The position numbers and the translations under genes are program-made. The notes under the pieces were generated by a model. That model worked only from the letters and a program-made list of their open reading frames with translations. It was not told the origin of the DNA and ran no database searches. Shown here in pieces: positions 55,683 to 62,818 of a stretch of DNA of 64,000 bases; within the stretch, counting starts at the first letter, position 1, and every line of letters starts with the position of its first letter. This DNA is from Lacinutrix sp. (lineage in GTDB: Bacteria > Bacteroidota > Bacteroidia > Flavobacteriales > Flavobacteriaceae), in NCBI RefSeq assembly GCF_029238095.1, contig NZ_JAQWGS010000027.1:124001-188000 (forward strand), written 5' to 3'.

Positions 55683-56291
55683 ATGCATAAAAACCTTATC
55701 ATAACATTTACTAGAAATCCAGAATTAGGAAAGGTAAAATCGCGTCTAGCAAAAGATATTGGAGAAGCTTCAGCTTTAGAAGTTTACAAATTACTTTTAG
55801 AGCACACCAAAAATGTACTTTTACAATTAGATTGTGACAAAGCAGTATATTATTCAGTAAAAATAAGAGAAAACGATATTTGGGATTCCGAAATCTTCTC
55901 AAAACACCAACAATCTGGCAATGATTTAGGAGAACGCATGCAAAATGCATTCAAGAATGGATTCGAAAAAGGCTACAAAAATATTATTATAGTTGGTAGT
56001 GATTTATACGATTTGGATGCTGAAATCATAAATACAGCTTTTAAAAAACTAGAAAGCCATGATAATGTTATTGGTCCAGCCGTAGATGGTGGTTATTACT
56101 TGTTAGGCATGAAAACACTTCATCCATCGGTATTTAAAATAAATAATTGGGGAACCCAAACGGTTTACAAGCAAACCATTTCAAAATTAAACACTAATAG
56201 CATGTATGTTTTAGACACACTTAACGACATAGATTACGTTGAAGACTTAGAGCCTTACAACGTTTTTAAACCTTATTTAAAAAATGACTAA
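55683..56291 (+). CDS. Arsenosugar-cluster GT-A-like transferase (DUF2064 type)
   Basis: A 202-residue protein of the DUF2064 group, similar in fold to nucleotide-sugar GT-A and CofC-type nucleotidyltransferases. TRNPELGKVKSRLA is the nucleotide-binding start, NDLGERMQNAF follows, and VGSDLYDLDAEII replaces the usual GSDxPxL. It ends LNDIDYVEDLEPY. In arsenic clusters this family is called an arsenosugar biosynthesis glycosyltransferase. The last 8 bases overlap the purine nucleoside phosphorylase gene, so the two products are made together and may act in series. Donor and acceptor are unknown. Confidence 0.88.
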   Translation: MHKNLIITFTRNPELGKVKSRLAKDIGEASALEVYKLLLEHTKNVLLQLDCDKAVYYSVKIRENDIWDSEIFSKHQQSGNDLGERMQNAFKNGFEKGYKNIIIVGSDLYDLDAEIINTAFKKLESHDNVIGPAVDGGYYLLGMKTLHPSVFKINNWGTQTVYKQTISKLNTNSMYVLDTLNDIDYVEDLEPYNVFKPYLKND

Positions 56292-57096
56292 ATACTTAAA
56301 TAAAACAGTAGAATACTTACAAGATAAAGGTTTTAAAAACCCAGAAATTGGTATTATTCTTGGTACTGGCTTAGGCCAACTAACAGACGAAGTTGAGATT
56401 ATTCAAGAGGTAAGCTACAATCATATTCCTCATTTCCCAACAGCAACAGTAGAGTTTCATAAAGGTAAATTAATCTATGGAACCTTAGAAGATAAGACCG
56501 TAATTATTATGCAAGGTCGTTTTCATTTATATGAAGGCTACACGTTGCAAGATGTTACTTATCCTGTTCGCGTAATGGAAAAATTAGGTATTAAAACATT
56601 ATTAGTTTCTAATGCTTCTGGTGCAATTAATTTGAATTATAAAAAAGGAGAATTAATGTTAATAGACGATCATATTAATTTACAAGGTAGTTCTCCTTTA
56701 GCGTTTAAAGGAGTTGAAGTATTAGGTGAGCGTTTTGTAGATATGAGTGCGCCTTACGACTTAGAAATAAACACAAAATTTAAAGCTATAGCTAAAGTAA
56801 ACACTATTACTTTACACGAAGGTGTTTACGCTAGTGTTGTTGGACCACAGCTAGAAACTAGAGCAGAATATAGAATGCTAAAAATTATAGGTGCAGATGC
56901 TGTAGGTATGAGTACTGTGCCAGAAATTATTGTTGCCAATCATTTAAATTTAAAGGTAGCTGCAGTTTCTGTATTAACAGATGAATGTAATCCAGATGAA
57001 CTAAAACCTGTTGATATTCAAGAAATTATTGCCATGGCGAAAAAAGCAGAGCCAGACATGATCACTTTATTTAAAGAACTAATTAAAACGATTTAA
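56284..57096 (+). CDS. Purine nucleoside phosphorylase (trimeric class), in the arsenosugar cluster
   Basis: A 270-residue class I nucleoside phosphorylase, cleaving purine nucleosides with phosphate to base and ribose-1-phosphate. GIILGTGLGQLTDEV is the phosphate-binding start, GRFHLYEGY and SNASGAIN line the site, and GADAVGMSTVPEIIVANH matches human PNP closely. Where human PNP has Asn243 (SLITNKV) this protein has Asp (SVLTDEC). In the related MTA phosphorylase an Asp at this position binds adenine. This suggests 6-aminopurine (adenine) nucleosides as substrates. The frame overlaps the transferase by 8 bases. A housekeeping nucleoside role is the alternative. Confidence 0.93.
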   Translation: MTKYLNKTVEYLQDKGFKNPEIGIILGTGLGQLTDEVEIIQEVSYNHIPHFPTATVEFHKGKLIYGTLEDKTVIIMQGRFHLYEGYTLQDVTYPVRVMEKLGIKTLLVSNASGAINLNYKKGELMLIDDHINLQGSSPLAFKGVEVLGERFVDMSAPYDLEINTKFKAIAKVNTITLHEGVYASVVGPQLETRAEYRMLKIIGADAVGMSTVPEIIVANHLNLKVAAVSVLTDECNPDELKPVDIQEIIAMAKKAEPDMITLFKELIKTI

Positions 57097-57130
57097 CATT
57101 AAATATTTATCAATAAACATTTGTTAACTA

Positions 57131-57156
57131 AACTGATAATTGATTAACTGATAATT
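57131..57156 (+). repeat. Tandem direct repeat upstream of arsM
   Basis: AACTGATAATT occurs at 57131-57141 and again at 57146-57156, a 15-base period, 14 bases before the arsM start. It could be a regulator site or replication slippage. The 74-base gap before arsM is the largest between genes in this part of the cluster. Confidence 0.45.
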
Positions 57157-57170
57157 AATAATTAAAAAAA

Positions 57171-58139
57171 ATGAGCTATTTAAACGCAACTAACGATTTA
57201 TATAAAGAAGCAGCACTAACTCCAGATGTAGGTTTATGCTGTACAACAAATCCTATTTGGGAATTACCAGGTTTAAAAATCCCCAAAATTATGCAAGAGA
57301 TGAATTACGGTTGTGGGAGTACTGTAAATGCTAGAGATTTAACCAACAATCCTAAAATGCTTTATGTTGGTGTTGGTGGAGGCATGGAGTTACTTCAATT
57401 TGCGTATTTCAATCGTCAAAAAGGTGGTGTTATTGGCATAGATGTTGTGGATGAAATGTTAGAAGCCTCGAGAAAAAACTTTATTGAAGCCGAAGCACAA
57501 AACGATTGGTTTAAAAGTGAATTTGTAGACCTTGTAAAAGGAGATGCCTTAAACCTAAATGTTGAAGATAATTCTATTGATGTTGCAGCGCAAAACTGTT
57601 TATTCAATATTTTTAAAGCAGAAGACTTAAAGAGAGCTATAGAAGAAATGTATCGTGTTTTAAAACCTCACGGAAAGTTAGTAATGAGTGATCCTACTTG
57701 CGAACAAGAAATGAACGATACTCTAAGAAATGACGACAGATTACGTGCGTTGTGTTTAAGTGGAAGTTTACCTATTGCAGACTATGTAAAAGCGTTAACA
57801 GATGCTGGTTTTGGAACTATCGAGATTAGAGCTAGAAAACCTTACAGAATTCTAGATCCTAAAAATTATCCTACAGCAGAGTTAATATATATAGAATCTA
57901 TAGAAGTTGCAGCCATTAAAGATCCAATGCCAGAAGATGGACCTTGTATTTTTACTGGAAAAGCAGCCATATATTATGGTGATGAGGATTATTTTGATGA
58001 CAAAAAAGGACATGTTTTATTAAAAAACCAGCCAATTGCAATTTGCGATAAAACAGCAGGAGATTTGGCTAATTTAAAAAGAGACGATATTTTTATTAGC
58101 GAATCCACCTACCATTACGATGGTGGAGGCTGTTGCTAA
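57171..58139 (+). CDS. arsM: Arsenite methyltransferase ArsM (arsenosugar type)
   Basis: A 322-residue SAM-dependent methyltransferase that methylates trivalent arsenic. The N-terminal part holds Cys23/Cys24 (VGLCCTTNP) and Cys48 (MNYGCGST). The SAM motif I is MLYVGVGGGMELLQFAYF and GVIGIDVVDEML follows. Further Cys are in AAQNCLFNIF and SDPTCEQEM, matching the Cys set that binds As(III) in ArsM. The C terminus ends GGGCC, a possible extra thiol pair. This is the version found with arsS, making dimethylated arsenic for the radical SAM step. Confidence 0.93.
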   Translation: MSYLNATNDLYKEAALTPDVGLCCTTNPIWELPGLKIPKIMQEMNYGCGSTVNARDLTNNPKMLYVGVGGGMELLQFAYFNRQKGGVIGIDVVDEMLEASRKNFIEAEAQNDWFKSEFVDLVKGDALNLNVEDNSIDVAAQNCLFNIFKAEDLKRAIEEMYRVLKPHGKLVMSDPTCEQEMNDTLRNDDRLRALCLSGSLPIADYVKALTDAGFGTIEIRARKPYRILDPKNYPTAELIYIESIEVAAIKDPMPEDGPCIFTGKAAIYYGDEDYFDDKKGHVLLKNQPIAICDKTAGDLANLKRDDIFISESTYHYDGGGCC

Positions 58140-58185
58140 CTAATAATCGACACTTATTTTTATCACTTAAATGTAAAAAATAACA

Positions 58186-59067
58186 ATGGAAAAATATATA
58201 GACATTATAAAAAACGCCTACTTAGGTTATTGGAATTATCTTAAAAATGAAATCATTACCATTAATCATTGGGACAATTATTTTTATGGCTTAATAGCTA
58301 TATCTATTATTGTTTGGGTATTAGAAATGGCATTTCCGTGGCGAAAAAAACAAGCCTTATTTAGAAAAGATTTTTGGTTAGACACTTTCTACATGTTTTT
58401 TAATTTCTTTTTATTAAACCTTATCGTTCTTATTGCGCTTACAGATACTGCAGCTGTTTTTTTTAATGATATTCTAGGTTTAGTAGGTCTTTCGATATCA
58501 AGTTTTCAGCTATTCGATGTTGATGAATTACCATTGTGGTTAGGCTTATTTATCTTTTTTATTGTAAGTGATTTTACACAATGGAATACACATAGATTAT
58601 TACATCGTGTGCCTATGTTGTGGAATTTCCATAAAGTACACCATAGCGTTAAAGAAATGGGCTTTGCGGCACATTTACGTTACCATTGGATGGAGCCTAT
58701 TGTTTATAAATCTTTACTTTACATTCCAATTGCCATTATTGGAGGATTCGATGCGCAACAGGTTGCCATTGTTCACTTTTTTGCCATAACTGTTGGCCAC
58801 TTAAACCATGCTAACTTAGGTTGGGATTATGGCGTTTTAAAATATGTGTTTAACAACCCAAAAATGCATATTTGGCATCACGCAAAAGCGCTTCCAGAAC
58901 ATACTAACTACGGTGTTAATTACGGCATTACATTAAGTATTTGGGATTACCTTTTTAAAACCAATTATGTTCCTGGAAGTGGCAGAGATATAGAATTAGG
59001 ATTTAATGGAGATGAAACCTTTCCAAAAGACTTTATTAGTCAAGAATTATATCCTTTAAAAAAATGA
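58186..59067 (+). CDS. Sterol desaturase/fatty-acid hydroxylase family membrane protein
   Basis: A 293-residue membrane di-iron enzyme of the FA-hydroxylase superfamily. The His clusters are H136RLLH, H149KVHH, H205LNH and H228IWHH, the complete set of ligands for two irons. Four to six hydrophobic segments (about 34-50, 64-88, 115-130, 175-188) surround them. Relatives oxidise sterols, fatty acids or ether-lipid chains. Inside the arsenic cluster an oxidation of an arsenolipid chain or sugar-linked alcohol is plausible but unproven. It overlaps the DUF547 gene by 4 bases (ATGA). Confidence 0.9.
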   Translation: MEKYIDIIKNAYLGYWNYLKNEIITINHWDNYFYGLIAISIIVWVLEMAFPWRKKQALFRKDFWLDTFYMFFNFFLLNLIVLIALTDTAAVFFNDILGLVGLSISSFQLFDVDELPLWLGLFIFFIVSDFTQWNTHRLLHRVPMLWNFHKVHHSVKEMGFAAHLRYHWMEPIVYKSLLYIPIAIIGGFDAQQVAIVHFFAITVGHLNHANLGWDYGVLKYVFNNPKMHIWHHAKALPEHTNYGVNYGITLSIWDYLFKTNYVPGSGRDIELGFNGDETFPKDFISQELYPLKK

Positions 59068-60011
59068 AACACCTTTCAATAGTATTACTAATAATTACAG
59101 TATTGTCTTGTAGTAGTACTAAAAAAATAATAGAAAATACTCCAAAAGAAATTGCTAAAACGAATTCTATAAGTATTGAAGACATTCCTGAGGTTGTAGA
59201 AGATAGTATCGCTCAAACATTAGAGGTTATAGACAGAAACGGAAAAACAATTGCAAAAATTGACACTTTTAAAGAGACTAAAGACCTTTTAGAAAACGAA
59301 AATAAAACGGAAGAAACTAATTCTAAAATACCACTACCTCCAAATCCTCCTAAACAAGATTACAACTCAATTTTCAGCCATAAAAGATGGAATTCAATAT
59401 TACAAAAGCATGTATCCAACATTGGAAATGTTGATTATAAAAGCATTAGAGAAAATCGGACAGAACTTGATATTTACATTGATACTTTAGGTGAAAATAT
59501 GCCAACAGAAGATTGGACCAAAAACCAAAAACTAGCCTATTGGATTAACGCTTACAATGCCATGACAGTAGATTTAATTATTAAAAACTACCCAATACAA
59601 AGCATTAAAGACATTAAAAATCCTTGGGAACAACGCCTTTGGGAACTAGGAGACAAATGGTATAATCTTGATGAAATTGAACACCAAATTTTAAGAAAAA
59701 TGGACGAGCCTCGTATTCATTTCTCTATAGTTTGCGCCTCATTTTCTTGTCCAAAATTACAAAATGAAGCCTTTACAGCTTCAAATTTAGAACAACAATT
59801 AACCAACGTTACAAAAGCATTTTTATCAGATTCTAATCGGAATAGTATTAAAAAAAACAATGTAAAACTTTCTAAAATATTTAAATGGTTTAAAAAAGAT
59901 TTTGAGCAAAACGGTTCGTTACTCGATTTTTTAAATAAGTACTCAGAAATCGAAATTTTAGAAAATGCAAAACAATCGTATTTAGATTATAATTGGGATT
60001 TAAACGACTAA
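59064..60011 (+). CDS. DUF547-domain lipoprotein
   Basis: A 315-residue lipoprotein. The signal ends in VLSCSS (Cys16), then an acidic and Pro-rich linker (to about 105) and a DUF547 domain (about 110-305). Typical DUF547 segments are KLAYWINAYNAMTVDLI, SIKDIKNPWE, LDEIEHQILRKMDEPRIHF and CASFSCPKL, in which two Cys lie close together. DUF547 proteins have unknown chemistry but are frequent beside arsenosugar genes. It lies 4 bases into the desaturase gene and 17 bases before the next glycosyltransferase. Confidence 0.9.
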   Translation: MKHLSIVLLIITVLSCSSTKKIIENTPKEIAKTNSISIEDIPEVVEDSIAQTLEVIDRNGKTIAKIDTFKETKDLLENENKTEETNSKIPLPPNPPKQDYNSIFSHKRWNSILQKHVSNIGNVDYKSIRENRTELDIYIDTLGENMPTEDWTKNQKLAYWINAYNAMTVDLIIKNYPIQSIKDIKNPWEQRLWELGDKWYNLDEIEHQILRKMDEPRIHFSIVCASFSCPKLQNEAFTASNLEQQLTNVTKAFLSDSNRNSIKKNNVKLSKIFKWFKKDFEQNGSLLDFLNKYSEIEILENAKQSYLDYNWDLND

Positions 60012-60028
60012 TTGCTATAAAATTACCA

Positions 60029-60718
60029 ATGATTTCTATAGTTATTCCTATACTTAACGAAGCCGAAAACATAGAAAAACTCCTTTTTCATTTAATAGAT
60101 AATGCTTCGCTTAAAAACATTCAAGAAATTATTGTTGTAGATGGAGGAAGCACAGACGGTTCTCAAGAACTTGTTAAAAATTTAGACTTAAAAGTAATTC
60201 TGTTAAACTCTAAAAAAGGTAGAGCGATACAAATGAATAGAGGAGCAAAAATTGCAAAAGGTGAAATACTATACTTCTTACATGCCGATTCTTATCCACC
60301 AACACATTACGACAAATACATAATAGACGAAGTAAAACAGAATAATCAAGCAGGTTGTTTTCGTTTAACGTTTAACAATAACCATTGGTGGTTACGTTTG
60401 GCGAGTTGGTTTACCCAATTTTCATGGAGAGCTTGTAGAGGTGGAGACCAAAGTCAGTTTATTACAAAAGCGCTTTTTGAAGATATTGGAGGTTTCGATG
60501 AGCGTTTTACTATTTACGAAGACAATATTTTAATTAACGAACTCTATAGACGTAAGGAATTTGTGGTTATTAATAAAAAAATAATAACGTCTGACAGACT
60601 CTACAAGCGTCATGGTATTTGGAAGCTTCAATATCATTTTTGGGTTATTTATATTAAAAAATGGTTTGGTGCAAATGCACAAGAATTACACAATTATTAT
60701 AAAAAATATATTAGCTAA
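60029..60718 (+). CDS. Arsenosugar-cluster family 2 glycosyltransferase
   Basis: A 229-residue GT2 enzyme. I choose the ATG at 60029 (MISIVIPILNEAENIEKLL); an upstream in-frame ATG at 59993 would overlap DUF547. The nucleotide-sugar site includes VVDGGSTDGSQEL and the metal DxD-like FLHADSYPPTHY. GGDQSQFI and YEDNILINELYRR are further family features. It would attach a sugar or glycerol-linked group to the arsenic-containing ribose; donor and acceptor are not known. Together with the DUF2064 transferase this makes two sugar-transfer steps in the cluster. Confidence 0.9.
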   Translation: MISIVIPILNEAENIEKLLFHLIDNASLKNIQEIIVVDGGSTDGSQELVKNLDLKVILLNSKKGRAIQMNRGAKIAKGEILYFLHADSYPPTHYDKYIIDEVKQNNQAGCFRLTFNNNHWWLRLASWFTQFSWRACRGGDQSQFITKALFEDIGGFDERFTIYEDNILINELYRRKEFVVINKKIITSDRLYKRHGIWKLQYHFWVIYIKKWFGANAQELHNYYKKYIS

Positions 60719-60780
60719 GGTTTTTAAGCTCTAAAATCCCTATTTTTAAAAATCTTTAAAACTATCTAATCCAATTTAAA

Positions 60781-61080
60781 ATGAAGAAATCTACAAAAAT
60801 AATACTTGGTATTTTACTTATAGCAACACTTACAAGTATTAGCTTATATAGAAAATATCTTAGAAATCAAGCACGAATAGAGCAACAGGAAAAAGAAAGA
60901 GAGGTCGCTAGAGAGTATTATATAAAGCAAAAAGAACTTAAAATTAAGGAACAAGAAGAAGAGCGCTTAAGGATTTTAGATTCAACAGGAAAAGCTAGAA
61001 TGGACGAGCTAAATGCTGGCATGAAACAACTAAAAGAAACCAGAGAGCGCCTTGAAAAGGAAATTAGAGACAGTAAATAA
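60781..61080 (+). CDS. Small membrane-anchored coiled-coil protein
   Basis: A 99-residue protein with a single N-terminal helix (about residues 5-22, TKIILGILLIATLTSISLY), then about 75 residues that are nearly all charged or Gln (EQQEKEREVAREYYIKQKE, KIKEQEEERLRI, KQLKETRERLEKEIRDSK) with a heptad pattern, so a parallel coiled coil. It has no recognised domain. It lies 62 bases after the glycosyltransferase, in the same direction. A scaffold for the membrane part of the cluster is possible, but nothing shows it. Confidence 0.75.
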   Translation: MKKSTKIILGILLIATLTSISLYRKYLRNQARIEQQEKEREVAREYYIKQKELKIKEQEEERLRILDSTGKARMDELNAGMKQLKETRERLEKEIRDSK

Positions 61081-61462
61081 ACTTTATTCAATAAACCTAA
61101 CTAAAATTAATATAATCTAGAGTTTTAAAAATGCTGACCAATACCAAAAACTAGCCCTTGTGGTTCTCCACTTGTAATACCAATACTATTACTATTATTA
61201 CTGCTATTTTTTTCATTTAAAATTCATTTTTGTTTTCCTGAATATAGAAACCTGTTAACATTATCTTTTAGATATAACTTTTGCTTCAGTCTGAAACAAT
61301 TCAACAAACTTTCAAAAAAATCAAAAAAAATCTCGTCTCTATATTTATAAGAAACTTACAAAAACAAACAATTTATATCTATTCTAAATATCTACTTCCA
61401 GATTAAGTTTCTATCTTGTATCACGACTTAAGCACAATAGTAATTAAAATAGAAACCCATAA
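61081..61462. other. Intergenic region inside the arsenosugar cluster
   Basis: The 382 bases contain no complete gene I can support. On the minus strand 61223-61125 is open between stops and reads like a protein end (NSIGITSGEPQGLVFGIG, ends QHF) but has no start; a frame ATG at 61227 on the minus strand is closed after four codons. The right part (61300-61462) is AT-rich and may hold the promoter of the flavoprotein gene. No clear terminator is visible. Confidence 0.5.
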
Positions 61463-62806
61463 ATGGAACATATCGTAATTATTGGAAACGGAATTTCGGG
61501 TGTCACTTTAGCAAGACACATAAGAAAAAACTCCAATAAAAAAATCACTATCGTTTCTGCAGAAACCGATTATTTCTTTTCTCGTACAGCTTTAATGTAC
61601 GTTTATATGGGACATATGAAATTTGAGCACACACAGCCTTATGAAAATTGGTTCTGGGAAAAAAACAGAATTGAACTTAAAAAAGGATTTGTACAAACTA
61701 TCGAAACCCATTCTAAAACACTTCATTTTGCAAAAGGCGATACTTTACAATACGACAAGTTAATTCTTGCAACTGGAAGTAAACCTAACAAATTTGGTTG
61801 GCCTGGTCAAGATTTAGATGGTGTTCAAGGACTATACAACAAACAAGATTTAGACACACTAGAACAAAACGCACCTAATAATAAAGTTTGTAATCGCGCT
61901 GTAATTGTTGGTGGTGGATTAATAGGCATTGAATTTGCCGAAATGCTAGTAAGCCGTAAAATACCAGTTACCTTTCTTGTAAGGGAAAGTAGTTTTTGGA
62001 ATGGTGTGTTACCAGAAGGCGAAAGCGAAATGATTAGCAGACATATAAAAACGCATCATATAGATTTACGTTTATCTACTAATTTAAAAGAAATTAAAGC
62101 AGACGAAAACGGACGAGTAAAATCTATAATTATTGAAGAAACTGGTGAAGAAATAAACTGTAATGTCGTTGGGTTAACTGCTGGTGTTACACCTAATATA
62201 GATTTTATAAAAAAATCTAATATAGAAACAGACAAAGGTGTTTTAGTAAATAGAAAACTAGAAACTAGTGTTCCAGATGTTTATGCAATTGGAGATTGTG
62301 CGCAACAAAGAGAAGCTATTGGAAACCGAAGACCAATTGAAGCAGTCTGGTATACAGGACGCATGATGGGAGAAACTTTAGCACAAACCATTTGTGGTAA
62401 TCCTATGGAATATAATCCTGGCCATTGGTTTAATTCGGCAAAATTTATGGATATAGAATACCAAACCTACGGTTGGGTATTTGGAGAACGTAATCGCCCA
62501 GATTACGAAAAACATTTTCATTGGATACATAAAGACGATAATAAATGTATAACCATTGCTTACCATAAAGACACTAAACTGTTTTTAGGTATAAATACTT
62601 TTGGAATAAGAATGCGTCATGAATTTTTCGATAATGTTTTAACAAAAAAATGGACAGTAGATAAAGTTATCGAGCACCTTTCGGCAGCGAATTTTGATCC
62701 AGAATTTTACAAACTACACGAAAAAGATATTGTAACTCAATTCAATTCTGAAACAGGCAGCACTATTTTGCTAAGTAAAAAAAGCTGGAGAAAAATCTTC
62801 GCATAA
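61463..62806 (+). CDS. FAD/NAD(P)-dependent oxidoreductase
   Basis: A 447-residue flavoprotein of the pyridine nucleotide-disulfide oxidoreductase class II type. FAD binding: VIIGNGISGVTLARHIRK; middle motif KLILATGSKPNKFGWPG; NAD(P) binding: AVIVGGGLIGIEFAEML; FAD closing motif VYAIGDCAQQRE. There is no redox-active CxxxxC, so it is like NirB/ferredoxin-reductase-type and not a glutathione reductase. A C-terminal extension of about 100 residues is rich in His and aromatic residues. It precedes the 4Fe-4S membrane protein by 12 bases, so the two probably form an electron-transfer pair. Confidence 0.88.
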   Translation: MEHIVIIGNGISGVTLARHIRKNSNKKITIVSAETDYFFSRTALMYVYMGHMKFEHTQPYENWFWEKNRIELKKGFVQTIETHSKTLHFAKGDTLQYDKLILATGSKPNKFGWPGQDLDGVQGLYNKQDLDTLEQNAPNNKVCNRAVIVGGGLIGIEFAEMLVSRKIPVTFLVRESSFWNGVLPEGESEMISRHIKTHHIDLRLSTNLKEIKADENGRVKSIIIEETGEEINCNVVGLTAGVTPNIDFIKKSNIETDKGVLVNRKLETSVPDVYAIGDCAQQREAIGNRRPIEAVWYTGRMMGETLAQTICGNPMEYNPGHWFNSAKFMDIEYQTYGWVFGERNRPDYEKHFHWIHKDDNKCITIAYHKDTKLFLGINTFGIRMRHEFFDNVLTKKWTVDKVIEHLSAANFDPEFYKLHEKDIVTQFNSETGSTILLSKKSWRKIFA

Positions 62807-62818
62807 GTACTAAAGAAT

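Noticed and set aside
59993-60028. An upstream ATG for the family 2 glycosyltransferase
   Set aside because: It overlaps the DUF547 gene and adds residues before the conserved MISIVIP start.
61149-61214. A 21-codon Ile/Val-rich minus-strand frame (starts MKKIAVIIVIVLVLQ) resembling a leader peptide
   Set aside because: It arises from a repeated AGTAAT stretch, no terminator follows and no amino-acid operon lies downstream on that strand.
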